Shown here: piece after piece, positions 36,745 through 47,085 of the stretch | How the letters are laid out: every line of letters begins with the position of its first letter | How positions within the stretch are numbered: the first letter of the stretch is position 1 | Assembly: GCA_012522075.1 (NCBI GenBank) | Contig: JAAYLG010000109.1 | Coordinates: forward strand, 1 to 48,517 | Source of the DNA: Bacillota bacterium | Lineage (GTDB): Bacteria; Bacillota; Dethiobacteria; Dethiobacterales; Dethiobacteraceae | Direction: 5' to 3' | DNA length: 48,517 nucleotides | The notes under the pieces: model-generated | What the model saw: only the letters and a program-made list of their open reading frames with translations | Databases searched by the model: none | What the model was told of the DNA's origin: nothing | Position numbers and translations under genes: made by a program

Positions 36745-37491
36745 ATGCTGGGACCGGCGGCGTTTACTTGCGGCTTGCTGTGCGGATCATTTCTAAATGT
36801 TTGTATTTACCGCCTGCCAAAAAAAGCGTCGGTAATTTCCCCGCCGTCACACTGTCCTGCCTGCGGCCGGAGACTGCGTGTGGCGGAGCTTGTACCGGTG
36901 GTTAGCTACTTGTGGCAGAGGGGGCGCTGCCGCAGCTGTGGTGTTGCAATTTCCCTACGTTATTTGCTGGTGGAAATTTTAACAGGTTTTGTTTTCACCG
37001 CTTTGGACTGGCGTTTCGGCTGGCCTGCCATCTTGTGGCATGCCCCTTTCTTTGCAACCCTTATTGTTATTTTTTTCATTGACTTGGACTGCCAGGTAAT
37101 TCCCAACCGTTTGGTACTGTTGCTTGCCGCTCTCATGCCTGTACGCCTGCTGGCCGGGGAAGTGCTTTTCCTGCAGGCGGCGGCGGGGATGCTGCTTGGC
37201 GGCGGGCTTTTTTACATGCTGGCTGTGCTGAGCCGGGGTGGCATGGGAGGGGGAGATGTTAAGCTTGTCACTGCTTTGGGGCTGTGGTATGGCTGGAAGC
37301 TGTTGCTCCCGGTTATCTTTCTTGCTTTTTTTTGCGGCGGTGCGGTTGGACTTGTTCTTATGGCCCTGAAAGTAAAAAAGCGTAAAGATGCAATTCCTTT
37401 TGGCCCATATCTGGTGCTGGCTGCATTTTTTGTCAGCATGTGGGGCGAGCAGCTTGTCAACTGGTATCTGCGCATAAGCGGCCTTATTTAG
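36745..37491 (+). CDS. pilD: Prepilin peptidase (A24 family)
   Basis: GSFLNVCIYRLPKKASVISPPSHCPACGRRL and GGMGGGDVKLVTALGLWYGW. Confidence 0.93.
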   Translation: MLGPAAFTCGLLCGSFLNVCIYRLPKKASVISPPSHCPACGRRLRVAELVPVVSYLWQRGRCRSCGVAISLRYLLVEILTGFVFTALDWRFGWPAILWHAPFFATLIVIFFIDLDCQVIPNRLVLLLAALMPVRLLAGEVLFLQAAAGMLLGGGLFYMLAVLSRGGMGGGDVKLVTALGLWYGWKLLLPVIFLAFFCGGAVGLVLMALKVKKRKDAIPFGPYLVLAAFFVSMWGEQLVNWYLRISGLI

Positions 37492-37562
37492 TTTTTTCAC
37501 TCTCCGACCAAGGGCCGGTACTTTTTCTTTGCCATCATAAACTTTATCTTGGGGATTGGGAA

Positions 37563-37937
37563 ATGAAGAATGAAAAAGGCTTTTTACTGCTGGAACTGCT
37601 GGTAGTACTGGCGCTGCTGGCACTTTTGGCACCGCCTCTTACGGGACTGCTTTTTGTGGGCGGGGAAGGCCTGCTTTTGGCCGGGCGGCGGACGGTGGCG
37701 GCCAATTTGGCAGTTGAAGGACTGGAAGTTGCATGCAGTCGCCATTATTGTGAAATCAACAGTACTGAAGAAACGGAAGTGGACGGTTTTACCGGTTATG
37801 TACGCACAGTAGAAGTAAGGGAAATAGCTGCCACTGCCGGCACACTGCCGCTGAAAGAGGTAAGCGTGACTGTTTCCTGGCAGCAGGGTGCACGCCGGCA
37901 GTCTGTGCAGTTTTTGACATGGCAAGCCTGGAGGTGA
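37563..37937 (+). CDS. Prepilin-type N-terminal cleavage protein
   Basis: MKNEKGFLLLELLVVLALLALLAPPLTGLLF. Confidence 0.82.
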   Translation: MKNEKGFLLLELLVVLALLALLAPPLTGLLFVGGEGLLLAGRRTVAANLAVEGLEVACSRHYCEINSTEETEVDGFTGYVRTVEVREIAATAGTLPLKEVSVTVSWQQGARRQSVQFLTWQAWR

Positions 37938-38423
37938 GCACATGGGGAAGATGGCTTTACTGTAACGGAGTTCCTGGTTGCCATGGCTTTACTGGCGGTA
38001 ACACTGGCAGCTTTGCTGCCGTTGCTGCGGCTGATGATACAGGGCTGGGAAGAGGGTGCCGACCGGGTGGAAGCACAGCAGCATCTCCGGATTGCTATGG
38101 AAGAGGTGCTGCATGAGCTGCTTTATGCCTGTCGCGTGGAAGTGGATGCGGCGGGGAAGATTCTTACATACTACAAAAGGGCAGCCGGTGAGGAAAAACG
38201 TTATCGCCTGTATATTTCCGGTAAACAGTTGCTTTTGCAGCTACCCGAAGGTGTGTCCGTGCCCCTTGCCGCCTGTGTGGACAGTCTGGCCTTTGCGCCG
38301 TCAGGGCGGCTTGCAGCGGGAGAGGTGCTGACTGTGACACTGGAAACTTCACAGGCAGGACAGAAAGCTGCTGCCCGCTCTGCCGTGCGGCCGCGAAACC
38401 TGCCTGCAGGTGGGGAGACATGA
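37938..38423 (+). CDS. PilW/GspJ-like prepilin, start unresolved (probable frameshift near 37942-37950)
   Basis: In frame: AHGEDGFTVTEFLVAMALLAVTLAALLPLLRLMIQGWEEGADRVEAQQHLRIAMEEVLHEL; no ATG/GTG/TTG between the preceding TGA (37935-37937) and the prepilin cleavage site. Confidence 0.7.
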   Translation, partial: AHGEDGFTVTEFLVAMALLAVTLAALLPLLRLMIQGWEEGADRVEAQQHLRIAMEEVLHELLYACRVEVDAAGKILTYYKRAAGEEKRYRLYISGKQLLLQLPEGVSVPLAACVDSLAFAPSGRLAAGEVLTVTLETSQAGQKAAARSAVRPRNLPAGGET

Positions 38424-39466
38424 ACGGCGAGCGCGGTGCAGCCATGCTCTGGCTGCTTTTTATCGTTGCCCTGCTCCTGATTCTGGGGACATCGCTGCTT
38501 TATCTTGCCCGTTCCGAGCTTGCTGTCAGCGGCCATCTTATTAATGCTACCCGGGCACAATATGCGGCGGAGGCGGGGATTAAGCTGGCCGTAACGCATT
38601 TGGGGCAGTCTTTTCCGGAGCTGGGGGAAGAGGGCTGGCTCTATGAGCATGCGGATGAGCCTGTTTTTGCCGTGCGGGCGGAAAAAAAGGATTACCGTAC
38701 ACTGCTGATAACTTCCGTCGGGTATGCGGGAGGCCTGGCGCAGAAAGCGGAAGTGCTGGCCGTTTACCGGCCGCTGGGCAGGCAGGTGCTGGTGGCGGGT
38801 GATATTGCGGCAGGCGCGCTGGTGGCGGAAGGGCATGTTGCCGCCCGGGAGGTCTTGTTTACGGCAGGTGCAAGCAGCATAGACGGCGACCTGCGGGCGG
38901 AATGGGTAGAGGCCGCCGGCGGGGCTGCCTTTGCTGTGAGCGGCCATATCTGCCCGGACTGGCCGCAACGGGAGACAGACGTTGATTTCAGCGGGCTTAT
39001 GCTGCAGGCAGCCCGTGAAGACTGGGAAGAACCGCCGCCTTCCGCGGACGGGGGGTACATTATAACCGGTCCGGCGGCAGGGACCCTTTTTGCTCCGGGC
39101 GACACTGTTATTGCGCTGCAGGAGGCGGCAGACTGTTTTCTAGTCGTCGACGGTGACCTTACTGTGAACGGATGGGCTCCCGGCAGCCGCATGGCTGCAC
39201 TGGCGGCGGGAGATGTCATCTTACCGCCGGCTGCCGCCTGGGAGGGTTCCCTCTTTCTTTATGCCGCCGGGAAAATACTGCGCAGCGGCGAGGACATGCT
39301 ATCCTTTGACGGTTGCCTTGTGGCATGTGAAATGGATGTGAGCAAGCTGCATGTGCGCTACTGTGATGAAGCTGCTTTGGCTTACCTGAAGCTGCTGCCA
39401 AAAGAGCTATTCAGGCTGGGCGCAACATTTGACCTGGAATGGACTGATCCGGAGCCGCGGAGATGA
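38420..39466 (+). CDS. PilX-like pilus assembly protein
   Basis: MNGERGAAMLWLLFIVALLLILGTSLLYLARSELAVSGHLINATRAQYAAEAGIKLAV. Confidence 0.8.
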   Translation: MNGERGAAMLWLLFIVALLLILGTSLLYLARSELAVSGHLINATRAQYAAEAGIKLAVTHLGQSFPELGEEGWLYEHADEPVFAVRAEKKDYRTLLITSVGYAGGLAQKAEVLAVYRPLGRQVLVAGDIAAGALVAEGHVAAREVLFTAGASSIDGDLRAEWVEAAGGAAFAVSGHICPDWPQRETDVDFSGLMLQAAREDWEEPPPSADGGYIITGPAAGTLFAPGDTVIALQEAADCFLVVDGDLTVNGWAPGSRMAALAAGDVILPPAAAWEGSLFLYAAGKILRSGEDMLSFDGCLVACEMDVSKLHVRYCDEAALAYLKLLPKELFRLGATFDLEWTDPEPRR

Positions 39467-39469
39467 ATT

Positions 39470-39916
39470 ATGGGCGATAAAGGTTTTACTATGTTGGAAG
39501 TACTTATAGTGCTGCTGCTTTTGGCAATAGTGGCGGCACTGGCTGTGCCTGCAGTGGCGGCGCTTTCTACGTGGCAGTTGCAAGCTGCTGTCAGGGAAAT
39601 GGTGAGTGATATGCGGGAGGTGCGGGAGACTGCCATTACCCACGGCCTGACTTGCTCGCTGGTGTTTTATGAAATCGGGGGACGCTATCGTCTGAACCTG
39701 CCGGGTGGTACGATCTGGCGGGAGTTGCCGCAGGGTGTGTCTTATGCTGCCGTTAATTTTCTTGGGGTGGACGGGCGTCCTACCCTGGCTTTCCGTTACA
39801 CCGGAGCACCGAACAGGGGCGGTCACTTGGCGTTGATTGATCAACGGGGAAGAAAAAAATATATTATTGTAACGCCTGTAACAGGACGGGTGCGGGTTGA
39901 CGACAAACCGCCATAA
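39470..39916 (+). CDS. GspH/FimT-like prepilin
   Basis: MGDKGFTMLEVLIVLLLLAIVAALAVPAV; C-terminal beta domain with TGRVRV. Confidence 0.87.
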   Translation: MGDKGFTMLEVLIVLLLLAIVAALAVPAVAALSTWQLQAAVREMVSDMREVRETAITHGLTCSLVFYEIGGRYRLNLPGGTIWRELPQGVSYAAVNFLGVDGRPTLAFRYTGAPNRGGHLALIDQRGRKKYIIVTPVTGRVRVDDKPP

Positions 39917-40134
39917 TCGTAAATAATTGTCTTTTCCAGGGTTTTGCGGTTATCTTATTGCTGGCACGGAGCAGTGCCCGCATAGCTTTTCAACCGGCGG
40001 TTGTTTGTTTCATTGTCATAAAAGGAATCCGCCGCCCGCAGGCAACCGGAATGTACAGGTAGACTTGTCTACAAGTGCCAAGTTCATGTATACTGGAAAG
40101 CAAGTAAAAATGTACAGCTGGAGGCTCCGGAGCA

Positions 40135-40656
40135 GTGAATAGTATTGCCGGGAAAAATGTGGTCCTGATCGGCTTTATGGGGACAGGCAAAACAGAGGTT
40201 GGCCGGTTGTTGGCAAAAGCTTTGAGTCGCCGCTTTGTCGATACGGACGCGTGGATTGAGAAAGAAAATAATATGACTGTGCAGAAAATTTTCGCCACGC
40301 TGGGGGAAGCTGCTTTCCGGCAAAAGGAAGCCGAAGCCCTTGCCGTGCTTTGCGGACAGAAGGGACTTGTGTTGGCGACCGGCGGTGGCATTATCTTAAA
40401 TCCGCAGAATGTCGTCCTATTGAGAGAGACGGGTTTTGTAATCTGGCTTGATGCCGGCCTGGAAGAACTGGCCAGGAGACTGGCAGGGGACAACACGCGC
40501 CCGCTGCTTGCAGGCGGTGTGGATTTCAGGGACATTTACCGCAGGAGGGAAAAGCTTTACCGCAATGCCGCCCATGTGCGCATCGATACCACCGGCAAAA
40601 CGCCTCTTGTCGTCAGTGACGAGATTCAGGCACTCCTGCGGCAGGACGGTGCTTAA
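40135..40656 (+). CDS. aroK: Shikimate kinase
   Basis: LIGFMGTGKTEVGRLLA, DTDAWIE, GGGIILNP, RPLL. Confidence 0.94.
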   Translation: MNSIAGKNVVLIGFMGTGKTEVGRLLAKALSRRFVDTDAWIEKENNMTVQKIFATLGEAAFRQKEAEALAVLCGQKGLVLATGGGIILNPQNVVLLRETGFVIWLDAGLEELARRLAGDNTRPLLAGGVDFRDIYRRREKLYRNAAHVRIDTTGKTPLVVSDEIQALLRQDGA

Positions 40657-40734
40657 TGTTATAATCACATCATTGAGGAGGATTTTTTTTCCGGAAGAGC
40701 GAAATACTATCCGTTAAAGAAATTGGAGAAAGCG

Positions 40735-41802
40735 ATGGAGCATTTAACGAAACTGCGTCAGCTTTTGCAAAAAGAAAAGATTGAAGCTTTGCTTGTGACA
40801 AATCCGGTTAATGTGGCCTACCTTAGCGGGTTTACCGGCACTGCCGGGATGCTGCTAATCACTGAACAGGATGCCTGGCTGCTGACAGACTTCCGGTATC
40901 TGGAACAGGCGGAGGCACAGGCTCCCGCTTTTACCGTTACAGATACGGCGGGTGACGGCTGGAAGCAGGTTACGCAGCTCCTTGGCAGGGCGGCCGTTTC
41001 CTCCTTGGCGGTGGAAGCCGACCACCTTACTGTCAAGGATTTTACCGCCCTTGGTGCCGCCTGTAGAGCTTTGACACTGCGTGAGATGGAATCTCCGGTA
41101 AAAGTATTGCGCCGCATTAAAAGCAAAGCGGAAATTGATGCCATTGCGAAAGCCCAAGCACTGACGGACGAGGCATTTGCCCATCTGCTGAAGCTGATGA
41201 AAGCAGGTATGACGGAAACGGAAATAGCCCTGGAGGCGGAATTTTTTCTGCGCAGGCGCGGCGCCGGTGGGATGTCATTTGCCATGATTGTTGCCTCGGG
41301 AGCAAGGTCGGCCTTGCCTCACGGTGTTGCCTCACAAAAAAAATTGGTGCCCGGCGATGCAGTGGTGCTTGATTTTGGCTGTGTGGTGGACGGTTATTGC
41401 TCCGATATGACCAGGACAGTTTTTGTCGGTGACGTTTCCGACAGGCAGCGGCAGGTTTACGATGCGGTGCTTGCGGCACAAAAAAACGCTCTGGAACAGT
41501 TGCGGGCCGGGTTAAGCGGCCGGGAAGGCGATGCACTGGCCCGGGATGTACTGCAGGAGTTGGGGCTGGCAGATTATTTCGGCCACGGACTGGGGCACGG
41601 TGTGGGCCGGGAAATACATGAAGCGCCCAGGCTGTCGCCCGCCGCCGGGGATGTTATTTTGGAGCCCGGCATGGTGGTCACTGTGGAGCCCGGAGTTTAT
41701 TTTACAGCAGAATTTGGCATCCGTATTGAAGATATGGTTGTTATTACGGCAGACGGCAACCGTAATTTGACACACAGCCCCAAGGAATTATTCTGTGTCT
41801 AG
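40735..41802 (+). CDS. pepQ: Xaa-Pro peptidase (M24 family)
   Basis: [57 protein letters not shown]. Confidence 0.93.
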   Translation: MEHLTKLRQLLQKEKIEALLVTNPVNVAYLSGFTGTAGMLLITEQDAWLLTDFRYLEQAEAQAPAFTVTDTAGDGWKQVTQLLGRAAVSSLAVEADHLTVKDFTALGAACRALTLREMESPVKVLRRIKSKAEIDAIAKAQALTDEAFAHLLKLMKAGMTETEIALEAEFFLRRRGAGGMSFAMIVASGARSALPHGVASQKKLVPGDAVVLDFGCVVDGYCSDMTRTVFVGDVSDRQRQVYDAVLAAQKNALEQLRAGLSGREGDALARDVLQELGLADYFGHGLGHGVGREIHEAPRLSPAAGDVILEPGMVVTVEPGVYFTAEFGIRIEDMVVITADGNRNLTHSPKELFCV

Positions 41803-41815
41803 TGGAGGAGTCAAG

Positions 41816-42373
41816 ATGATTTCAACAAGTGATTTTCGGACAGGCCTGACAATTGAGGTGGACGGAGAAGTATATACCATTGTAGAGTTTCAGCATGTCA
41901 AGCCGGGTAAAGGTTCCGCCTTTGTCCGCACCAAGTTGAAAAATGCCCGTACCGGTGCCGTTACCGAACGTACTTTCCGGGCCGGGGAAAAAATGGAGCG
42001 TGCCATCATGGACCGCCGGGAAATGCAGTATCTCTACAATTCCGGCGACGAGTATTACGTTATGGACAATGAAACATATGAGCAGTACGCCTTGACCAAA
42101 GACCAGATCGGCGACGGGATTAAATACTTGAAAGAAAATATGAATGTTACCGTCCTTTTCTACCAGGACAAAATATTCGGTGTGGAATTGCCCAATTTTG
42201 TGGAACTGGTTGTGGTGGACACTGAACCGGGCATCAAAGGGGACACGGCTTCCGGCGGCTCAAAGCCTGCCAAGCTGGAAACCGGCCTGGTAGTGCAAGT
42301 GCCTTTGTTTGTCAATGTTGGCGATACCCTGCGTATTGACACCCGGACGGGCGAATATCTGGAACGGGTTTAA
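41816..42373 (+). CDS. efp: Elongation factor P
   Basis: [48 protein letters not shown]-terminal [10 protein letters not shown]. Confidence 0.98.
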   Translation: MISTSDFRTGLTIEVDGEVYTIVEFQHVKPGKGSAFVRTKLKNARTGAVTERTFRAGEKMERAIMDRREMQYLYNSGDEYYVMDNETYEQYALTKDQIGDGIKYLKENMNVTVLFYQDKIFGVELPNFVELVVVDTEPGIKGDTASGGSKPAKLETGLVVQVPLFVNVGDTLRIDTRTGEYLERV

Positions 42374-42414
42374 TGCCCCGGAAGCCCAAATATTTCGAAG
42401 GAGGTTTTTACCTG

Positions 42415-42882
42415 ATGGATGACTTGAAATCCCGTGTAGCGTATGTAAAAGGACTGGCCGAGGGGCTCGGCCTGGACGACAGCAGCCGTGAGGGGAAACT
42501 TTTTCGCCACATGATTGACTTGTTTGATGCATTGGCGGATGCAGTGACAAAACTGCAGGAGGATTATGCCGATCTTGCCGATTATACAGAGGCAATTGAT
42601 GAAGACTTAAATGACCTGGAAGACGACTTTTATGACGGCATGGACGAAGAAGATGAAGATGGGGATGAGGAAGAAATGGATTTTGCCGACGACGATGAAA
42701 TGTTTTCCGTTGAATGCCCCGAGTGTCATGAAATTGTCTACATAGATGATGATATGCTGGAAGATGACGATGTGGTGGAAATACTGTGCCCCAACTGCGA
42801 GCGGGTAGTTTTTGTCAATGACAAAGAAGACTATGAAGATTTCGGTGAATACACAGAGGAAGAAAAAAAGGAAGCGGAATAA
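42415..42882 (+). CDS. CD1247 N-terminal domain-like protein with Zn-ribbon, acidic
   Basis: MDDLKSRVAYVKGLAEGLGLDDSSREGKLFRHMIDLFDALADAV; CPECHEIVYIDDDML...CPNCERVVF. Confidence 0.85.
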   Translation: MDDLKSRVAYVKGLAEGLGLDDSSREGKLFRHMIDLFDALADAVTKLQEDYADLADYTEAIDEDLNDLEDDFYDGMDEEDEDGDEEEMDFADDDEMFSVECPECHEIVYIDDDMLEDDDVVEILCPNCERVVFVNDKEDYEDFGEYTEEEKKEAE

Positions 42883-42898
42883 AAGGCTCTGCAATGGA

Positions 42899-42930
42899 AA
42901 AAGCTCAATTAATCTGTTGAGCTTTTTTTT
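42899..42930 (+). terminator. Intrinsic terminator
   Basis: AAAAGCTCAA-ttaatctg-TTGAGCTTTTTTTT. Confidence 0.88.
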
Positions 42931-42942
42931 ACCACGCTACAG

Positions 42943-42976
42943 CAGGCCGGTCTCACCCGGGACCGGCTGTTTTTTT
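42943..42976 (+). terminator. Second tandem intrinsic terminator
   Basis: GCCGGTC-tcacccgg-GACCGGC followed by TGTTTTTTT. Confidence 0.8.
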
Positions 42977-43114
42977 GTCTCAAGCGGCGATTTCCGCCTG
43001 CGGGCGGCGCGTAGCCTGCAAAGCCGGGACAAGTTCAAGCCGGTCCGGCCTGCCACAGACATGTTTCTGGCATAAAGGGTGGCATGTCCCCATATAGATA
43101 TAGTGGTGATCGTA

Positions 43115-44110
43115 ATGGAAGAGACAGGCTGGCAAAAACATATTGTGCCGCTTGTAGCGCCAAGGGTCCGGGCGGCACTGTCCGCCCTGCCGCCGGAGGT
43201 GGCGGGGGAACTGGAGGAAATCCGGCTGCGAGCGGGACAACCCTTGCTTTTGCAAACCGGACGGGGAGAATTGTTTGGCGGGGAGTACGGGGTGGCGAAG
43301 ACGGCGGCGGAGGCGCTGCGTTTGACGGCCGCGGAACTGCAGCAGATACTTTTGGCCATGACGGAATTTTCCCTCTATGCGCGGGATGAAGAACTAAAAC
43401 GCGGCTACCTTGCCCTGCCCGGCGGGCACAGGGCAGGTTTTGCCGGGCGGGCGGTGCTGGAAGACGGCAGGGTAAAACTGCTGCGTGACATTAACGCTGT
43501 CAATATCCGCATTGCCCGGCAAATCAAGGGGGCGGCGCTGCAGCTTCTCCCTCATGTTTACTGCCGGCAAAAGAAGCGAGTCTACCATACGCTGCTTGTC
43601 TCGGCGCCGCAGGCGGGAAAAACCACCATGCTCCGGGACCTGGCCAGATTGCTCTCCAACGGTGATGCCAGGGAAGGACGCCCCGGGATGAAAGTCGGTA
43701 TTGTGGATGAGCGGTCTGAAATTGCAGGTTGCTTTCGGGGTGAACCGCAGCTTGACGTGGGGATGCGCACCGATGTCCTGGACGGTTGTCCCAAGGCGGA
43801 AGGCATGATGATGCTGGTACGTTCCATGTCGCCGCAGGTGTTGGTAACGGATGAGCTGGGAAGGCCCGAGGATGTCCGGGCGGTGGAGGAAGCCGTCACG
43901 ACGGGGGCCAGTGTGATAACCACTGCCCACGGGCAAAACGCCGCGGAGCTCATAAAACGCCCCGGCCTGGCATATTTATTGGAAAATGCTTTTTTTGAAA
44001 GGGTTGTTGTTTTATCCAGGCGCCACGGTCCCGGAACCATTGAAGCAGTATATGCGGGGGAGTCCGTCCGCAAGTGGTGGCGCACGGAGGGTAAGGGCAA
44101 TGTGGGTTAA
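43115..44110 (+). CDS. spoIIIAA: Stage III sporulation protein AA
   Basis: EEIRLRAGQPLLL, SAPQAGKTTMLRDLARLLS, GIVDERSEIAGCFRGEPQLDVGMRTDVLDGCPKAEGMMMLVRSMSPQVLVTDE. Confidence 0.96.
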   Translation: MEETGWQKHIVPLVAPRVRAALSALPPEVAGELEEIRLRAGQPLLLQTGRGELFGGEYGVAKTAAEALRLTAAELQQILLAMTEFSLYARDEELKRGYLALPGGHRAGFAGRAVLEDGRVKLLRDINAVNIRIARQIKGAALQLLPHVYCRQKKRVYHTLLVSAPQAGKTTMLRDLARLLSNGDAREGRPGMKVGIVDERSEIAGCFRGEPQLDVGMRTDVLDGCPKAEGMMMLVRSMSPQVLVTDELGRPEDVRAVEEAVTTGASVITTAHGQNAAELIKRPGLAYLLENAFFERVVVLSRRHGPGTIEAVYAGESVRKWWRTEGKGNVG

Positions 44111-44624
44111 AGCTTTCGGTGCCATGCTGATTTTGTCCGCCACAATCATGTGGAGCAATACGGAGATTGCCAAGCTGCGCGGCCGTCTCCGGCAGCTGGA
44201 AGAGTTCCGCCTGGCGCTGCGTTTGCTGGCGGCGGAAATTGGCTATACGGCTACGCCGCTGCCGCGAGCCCTGGAGCAGGTAGCTTGCCGCCTGGAAACT
44301 GATGCAGTGCAATCTTTTTTTCTTTCTGTCGCCGGCAGGCTGCAGGGAGAGGCAGCGGCTGATGCGGGAGCGGCTTGGCTGGAAACGGTCCGTAACCTGC
44401 AAAGCAGGCTGCAGTTGACGGCAAAGGACTGGGCGGTGCTTTCCCGGACGGCGGCCGGACTGGGCGGCCTGGGTAGGGAAGACCAGCTGAAACAATTAAA
44501 CGCGGCGGAGGCACAGCTGGCGTCCCATGCCGCGGCGGCGGCCGCACAGGCGGCCAGCGGGGAAAAGATGTGGCGCTACCTGGGAGTGTTGTCGGGGTTG
44601 GGTGTAGTGATCCTGCTGCTCTAG
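44100..44624 (+). CDS. spoIIIAB: Stage III sporulation protein AB
   Basis: RLRQLEEFRLALRLLAAEIGYTATPLPRALEQVA; operon position. Confidence 0.93.
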   Translation: MWVKAFGAMLILSATIMWSNTEIAKLRGRLRQLEEFRLALRLLAAEIGYTATPLPRALEQVACRLETDAVQSFFLSVAGRLQGEAAADAGAAWLETVRNLQSRLQLTAKDWAVLSRTAAGLGGLGREDQLKQLNAAEAQLASHAAAAAAQAASGEKMWRYLGVLSGLGVVILLL

Positions 44625-44650
44625 CGTGATTCCGGGAAGGAGCGAAAAGC

Positions 44651-44854
44651 ATGAACGGTTTCAATGTTGATCTCATCTTCCGCATTGCAGGCATCGGTAT
44701 TTTTATTTCCGTACTGAATATTGTCCTGAAGCAAGCCGGGAAAGAAGAGCAGGCACAAATGCTGACCCTGGGCGGGGTGATTGTGGTGCTGTTAATGGTT
44801 ATCCAGCTGATTAACGAACTTTTCTCCAATATTAAAACTATTTTTAACCTGTAG
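44651..44854 (+). CDS. spoIIIAC: Stage III sporulation protein AC
   Basis: VDLIFRIAGIGIFISVLNIVLKQAGKEEQAQMLTLGGVIVVLLMVI. Confidence 0.96.
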   Translation: MNGFNVDLIFRIAGIGIFISVLNIVLKQAGKEEQAQMLTLGGVIVVLLMVIQLINELFSNIKTIFNL

Positions 44855-44892
44855 TACCCGCAAGGGAGGAAGCACGGGAAAGGAAGAGTTTA

Positions 44893-45279
44893 GTGGAAAT
44901 TATCCGGATTGTGGCTTTTGCACTGGTTGCCGCCTTTTTGTCCATGGTGTTGCGGGAGCATAAGCCTTTTTATGCCACCATGGTTGCCGTGGTGGCGGGT
45001 GTGTTGATTTTCCTGCGTGTTGTTGCCTACTTGTCGTCACTGATCTCCTACCTGCTGGAGATTACTTTGCAGACCAGCATCTCCCTGGTCTACCTGAACA
45101 CACTGCTGAAAATTATCGGCATTGCCTATATTGCCGAATTCGGCTCCCAAATCTGCCGTGATGCGGGTGAAAATGTTATTGCCGGCAAGGTAGAGTTTGC
45201 CGGCAAACTGTTAATCCTGGTACTGGCCATACCGCTGCTAACGGCTGTGCTGGAAACGATTCTCAAATTTGTGCCGTAG
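44893..45279 (+). CDS. spoIIIAD: Stage III sporulation protein AD
   Basis: LLKIIGIAYIAEFGSQICRDAGENVIAGKVEFAGKLLIL; GTG start. Confidence 0.95.
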   Translation: MEIIRIVAFALVAAFLSMVLREHKPFYATMVAVVAGVLIFLRVVAYLSSLISYLLEITLQTSISLVYLNTLLKIIGIAYIAEFGSQICRDAGENVIAGKVEFAGKLLILVLAIPLLTAVLETILKFVP

Positions 45280-45286
45280 GTGTGTC

Positions 45287-46450
45287 ATGAAAAATTTTTT
45301 GGCGGTTTTGTTTTTTGTGCTGCTTGCTTTTACCGGCATTTCCCCTGTTTGGGCGGCAAGCCCGCAGGAGCTTGCCAGGCAGCAGCTGGAGCAGATTGAT
45401 CTTGCGGAAATTGAAGCATTTTGGAAAGAATTGCAGCAGGAGACGGGGGAATACCTGCCCAGCATAACTTTTGCCACCATCCTGGACTGGTTCCGTGGGG
45501 GACAAGAAGTCTCCCTGGGACACATATTTTCCGGTTTATGGCGCTTTCTCTGGCGGGAACTATATCTTAACCTGAACCTGCTTGGCAAGCTTCTTTTTCT
45601 GGCAGTGGTGGCGGCGCTGCTGAAAAACCTGGAAAAAGCTTTTGCCAACGAAACCATTGCCGGCTTGACCCAGGCCATAGTCTATCTTGTCTTGATTGTG
45701 ATTGCCATGCAAAGTTTCGGTGTGGCGGTAGCCCTGGGGCGGGAAACTGTCGATAAAATGGCGGATTTAATCCTGGCCGTTATCCCGCTGCTTTTGGCGC
45801 TGTTGGCAGCCCTGGGCAGCCTGGCTTCGGCGGCAATTTTCCGTCCTCTCATTGTTTTTGCCGTGAATTTTTTTGCCTCTCTCACCCGGGATGCGGTGTT
45901 TCCCCTGATATACCTGACTACCATCCTCTCCATTGTGAATTATTTTTCGCCGCGCGTTACTGTCAGCAAGCTGGCCGAGCTGTTGAAAAATGTGGCCGTC
46001 TGGGGCATGGGACTTTCCATGACCATCTTTGTCGGCCTCATGACTGTCCATGGGGTTGCATCTTCCGTGGGAGACGCGGTCACCATCCGCACGGCCAAAT
46101 TTGCCGCCGGTGCTTTTTTGCCGGTGGTGGGCGGCCTGCTTTCCGATGCGGTGGAAACGGTGGCGGGTGCAACCTTGATCTTAAAAAATGCGGTGCATGT
46201 GGCCGGTGTTTTTATCCTTTTTGCCCTGGTGATTTTCCCGTTAATTAAGATTTTGGCCCTGGTTTTTATTTATAAGCTGGCGGCCGCTTTGATCCAGCCC
46301 CTGGGGGACACAAGCCTGTGCGATTCGCTGAATACCATGGGCAACTGCCTGGCACTGGTGTTTGCGGCTGTGGCCGTGGTTAGCGTTTTTTTCTACCTGG
46401 GCATTACCATTATTGCCGGCGCCGGCAACGCCTCTTTCATGTTGAGGTAG
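45287..46450 (+). CDS. spoIIIAE: Stage III sporulation protein AE
   Basis: Long polytopic ORF at the AE position, IRTAKFAAGAFLPVVGGLLSDAVETV. Confidence 0.95.
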   Translation: MKNFLAVLFFVLLAFTGISPVWAASPQELARQQLEQIDLAEIEAFWKELQQETGEYLPSITFATILDWFRGGQEVSLGHIFSGLWRFLWRELYLNLNLLGKLLFLAVVAALLKNLEKAFANETIAGLTQAIVYLVLIVIAMQSFGVAVALGRETVDKMADLILAVIPLLLALLAALGSLASAAIFRPLIVFAVNFFASLTRDAVFPLIYLTTILSIVNYFSPRVTVSKLAELLKNVAVWGMGLSMTIFVGLMTVHGVASSVGDAVTIRTAKFAAGAFLPVVGGLLSDAVETVAGATLILKNAVHVAGVFILFALVIFPLIKILALVFIYKLAAALIQPLGDTSLCDSLNTMGNCLALVFAAVAVVSVFFYLGITIIAGAGNASFMLR

Positions 46451-46458
46451 GTGGGAAG

Positions 46459-47058
46459 ATGCTTGCCGTCCTCTCCGACGTGGTCCGCAATCTTGTTATT
46501 TTCATTATCATGGTGGCCGTCCTAGAACTGCTTTTGCCGCGCAGGGATTTCCGCCCTTTCATCAATATGGTGGTAGGGCTGGTGCTGATCCTGATGCTTT
46601 TGGCGCCGCTGCGTTCCTTGCCGCTGCTGCCGTGGTTTAAAGCACCCATGCTGGAAATCCGGGAAGCCGTCAGCCAGGATGATGTGGCTGCACGACTGGC
46701 CGAGCTGGAGCAGGTTAACTGGGAAATGACGCTTGCCCGCTACCGGGATCTGGTTAAGGAAAAAATCACGGCACTGCTTCAGGCAAGAGGCAAGGAGCCT
46801 GTTACCCTGGAATTTGCCCTGGAGGAGGACATTAACCACCCGCAATTTGGCACACCCCAAAAGATCTTTGTCCTTGCCAGGGAGGCAAGACAGCAGCCGG
46901 CAGGGATTGTGCAGCCGGTCGAAAAGGTGGAAATCGGCCCAGGCACGGAAAAGGGGGAGATGCCTGCGGGCAGGCGCGCGCCCGAGTTGGAAAAAAGCAT
47001 TGCGCAAGCCCTGGGGGTCTCGCAATATGTTGTGGAGGTGTGGGTATTTACGGAGTAA
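46459..47058 (+). CDS. spoIIIAF: Stage III sporulation protein AF
   Basis: LSDVVRNLVIFIIMVAVLELLLPRRDFRPFINMVVGLVLILMLLAPL. Confidence 0.93.
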   Translation: MLAVLSDVVRNLVIFIIMVAVLELLLPRRDFRPFINMVVGLVLILMLLAPLRSLPLLPWFKAPMLEIREAVSQDDVAARLAELEQVNWEMTLARYRDLVKEKITALLQARGKEPVTLEFALEEDINHPQFGTPQKIFVLAREARQQPAGIVQPVEKVEIGPGTEKGEMPAGRRAPELEKSIAQALGVSQYVVEVWVFTE

Positions 47059-47085
47059 GAGCCAAAGAGGTCCCGGCCGGGCCGG

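Noticed and set aside
37563-38423. TGA at 37935-37937 joins two in-frame prepilin ORFs, formally resembling another selenoprotein
   Set aside because: The sequence after TGA contains a fresh prepilin signal peptide, so it is a separate gene with a start-site problem, not a Sec fusion.
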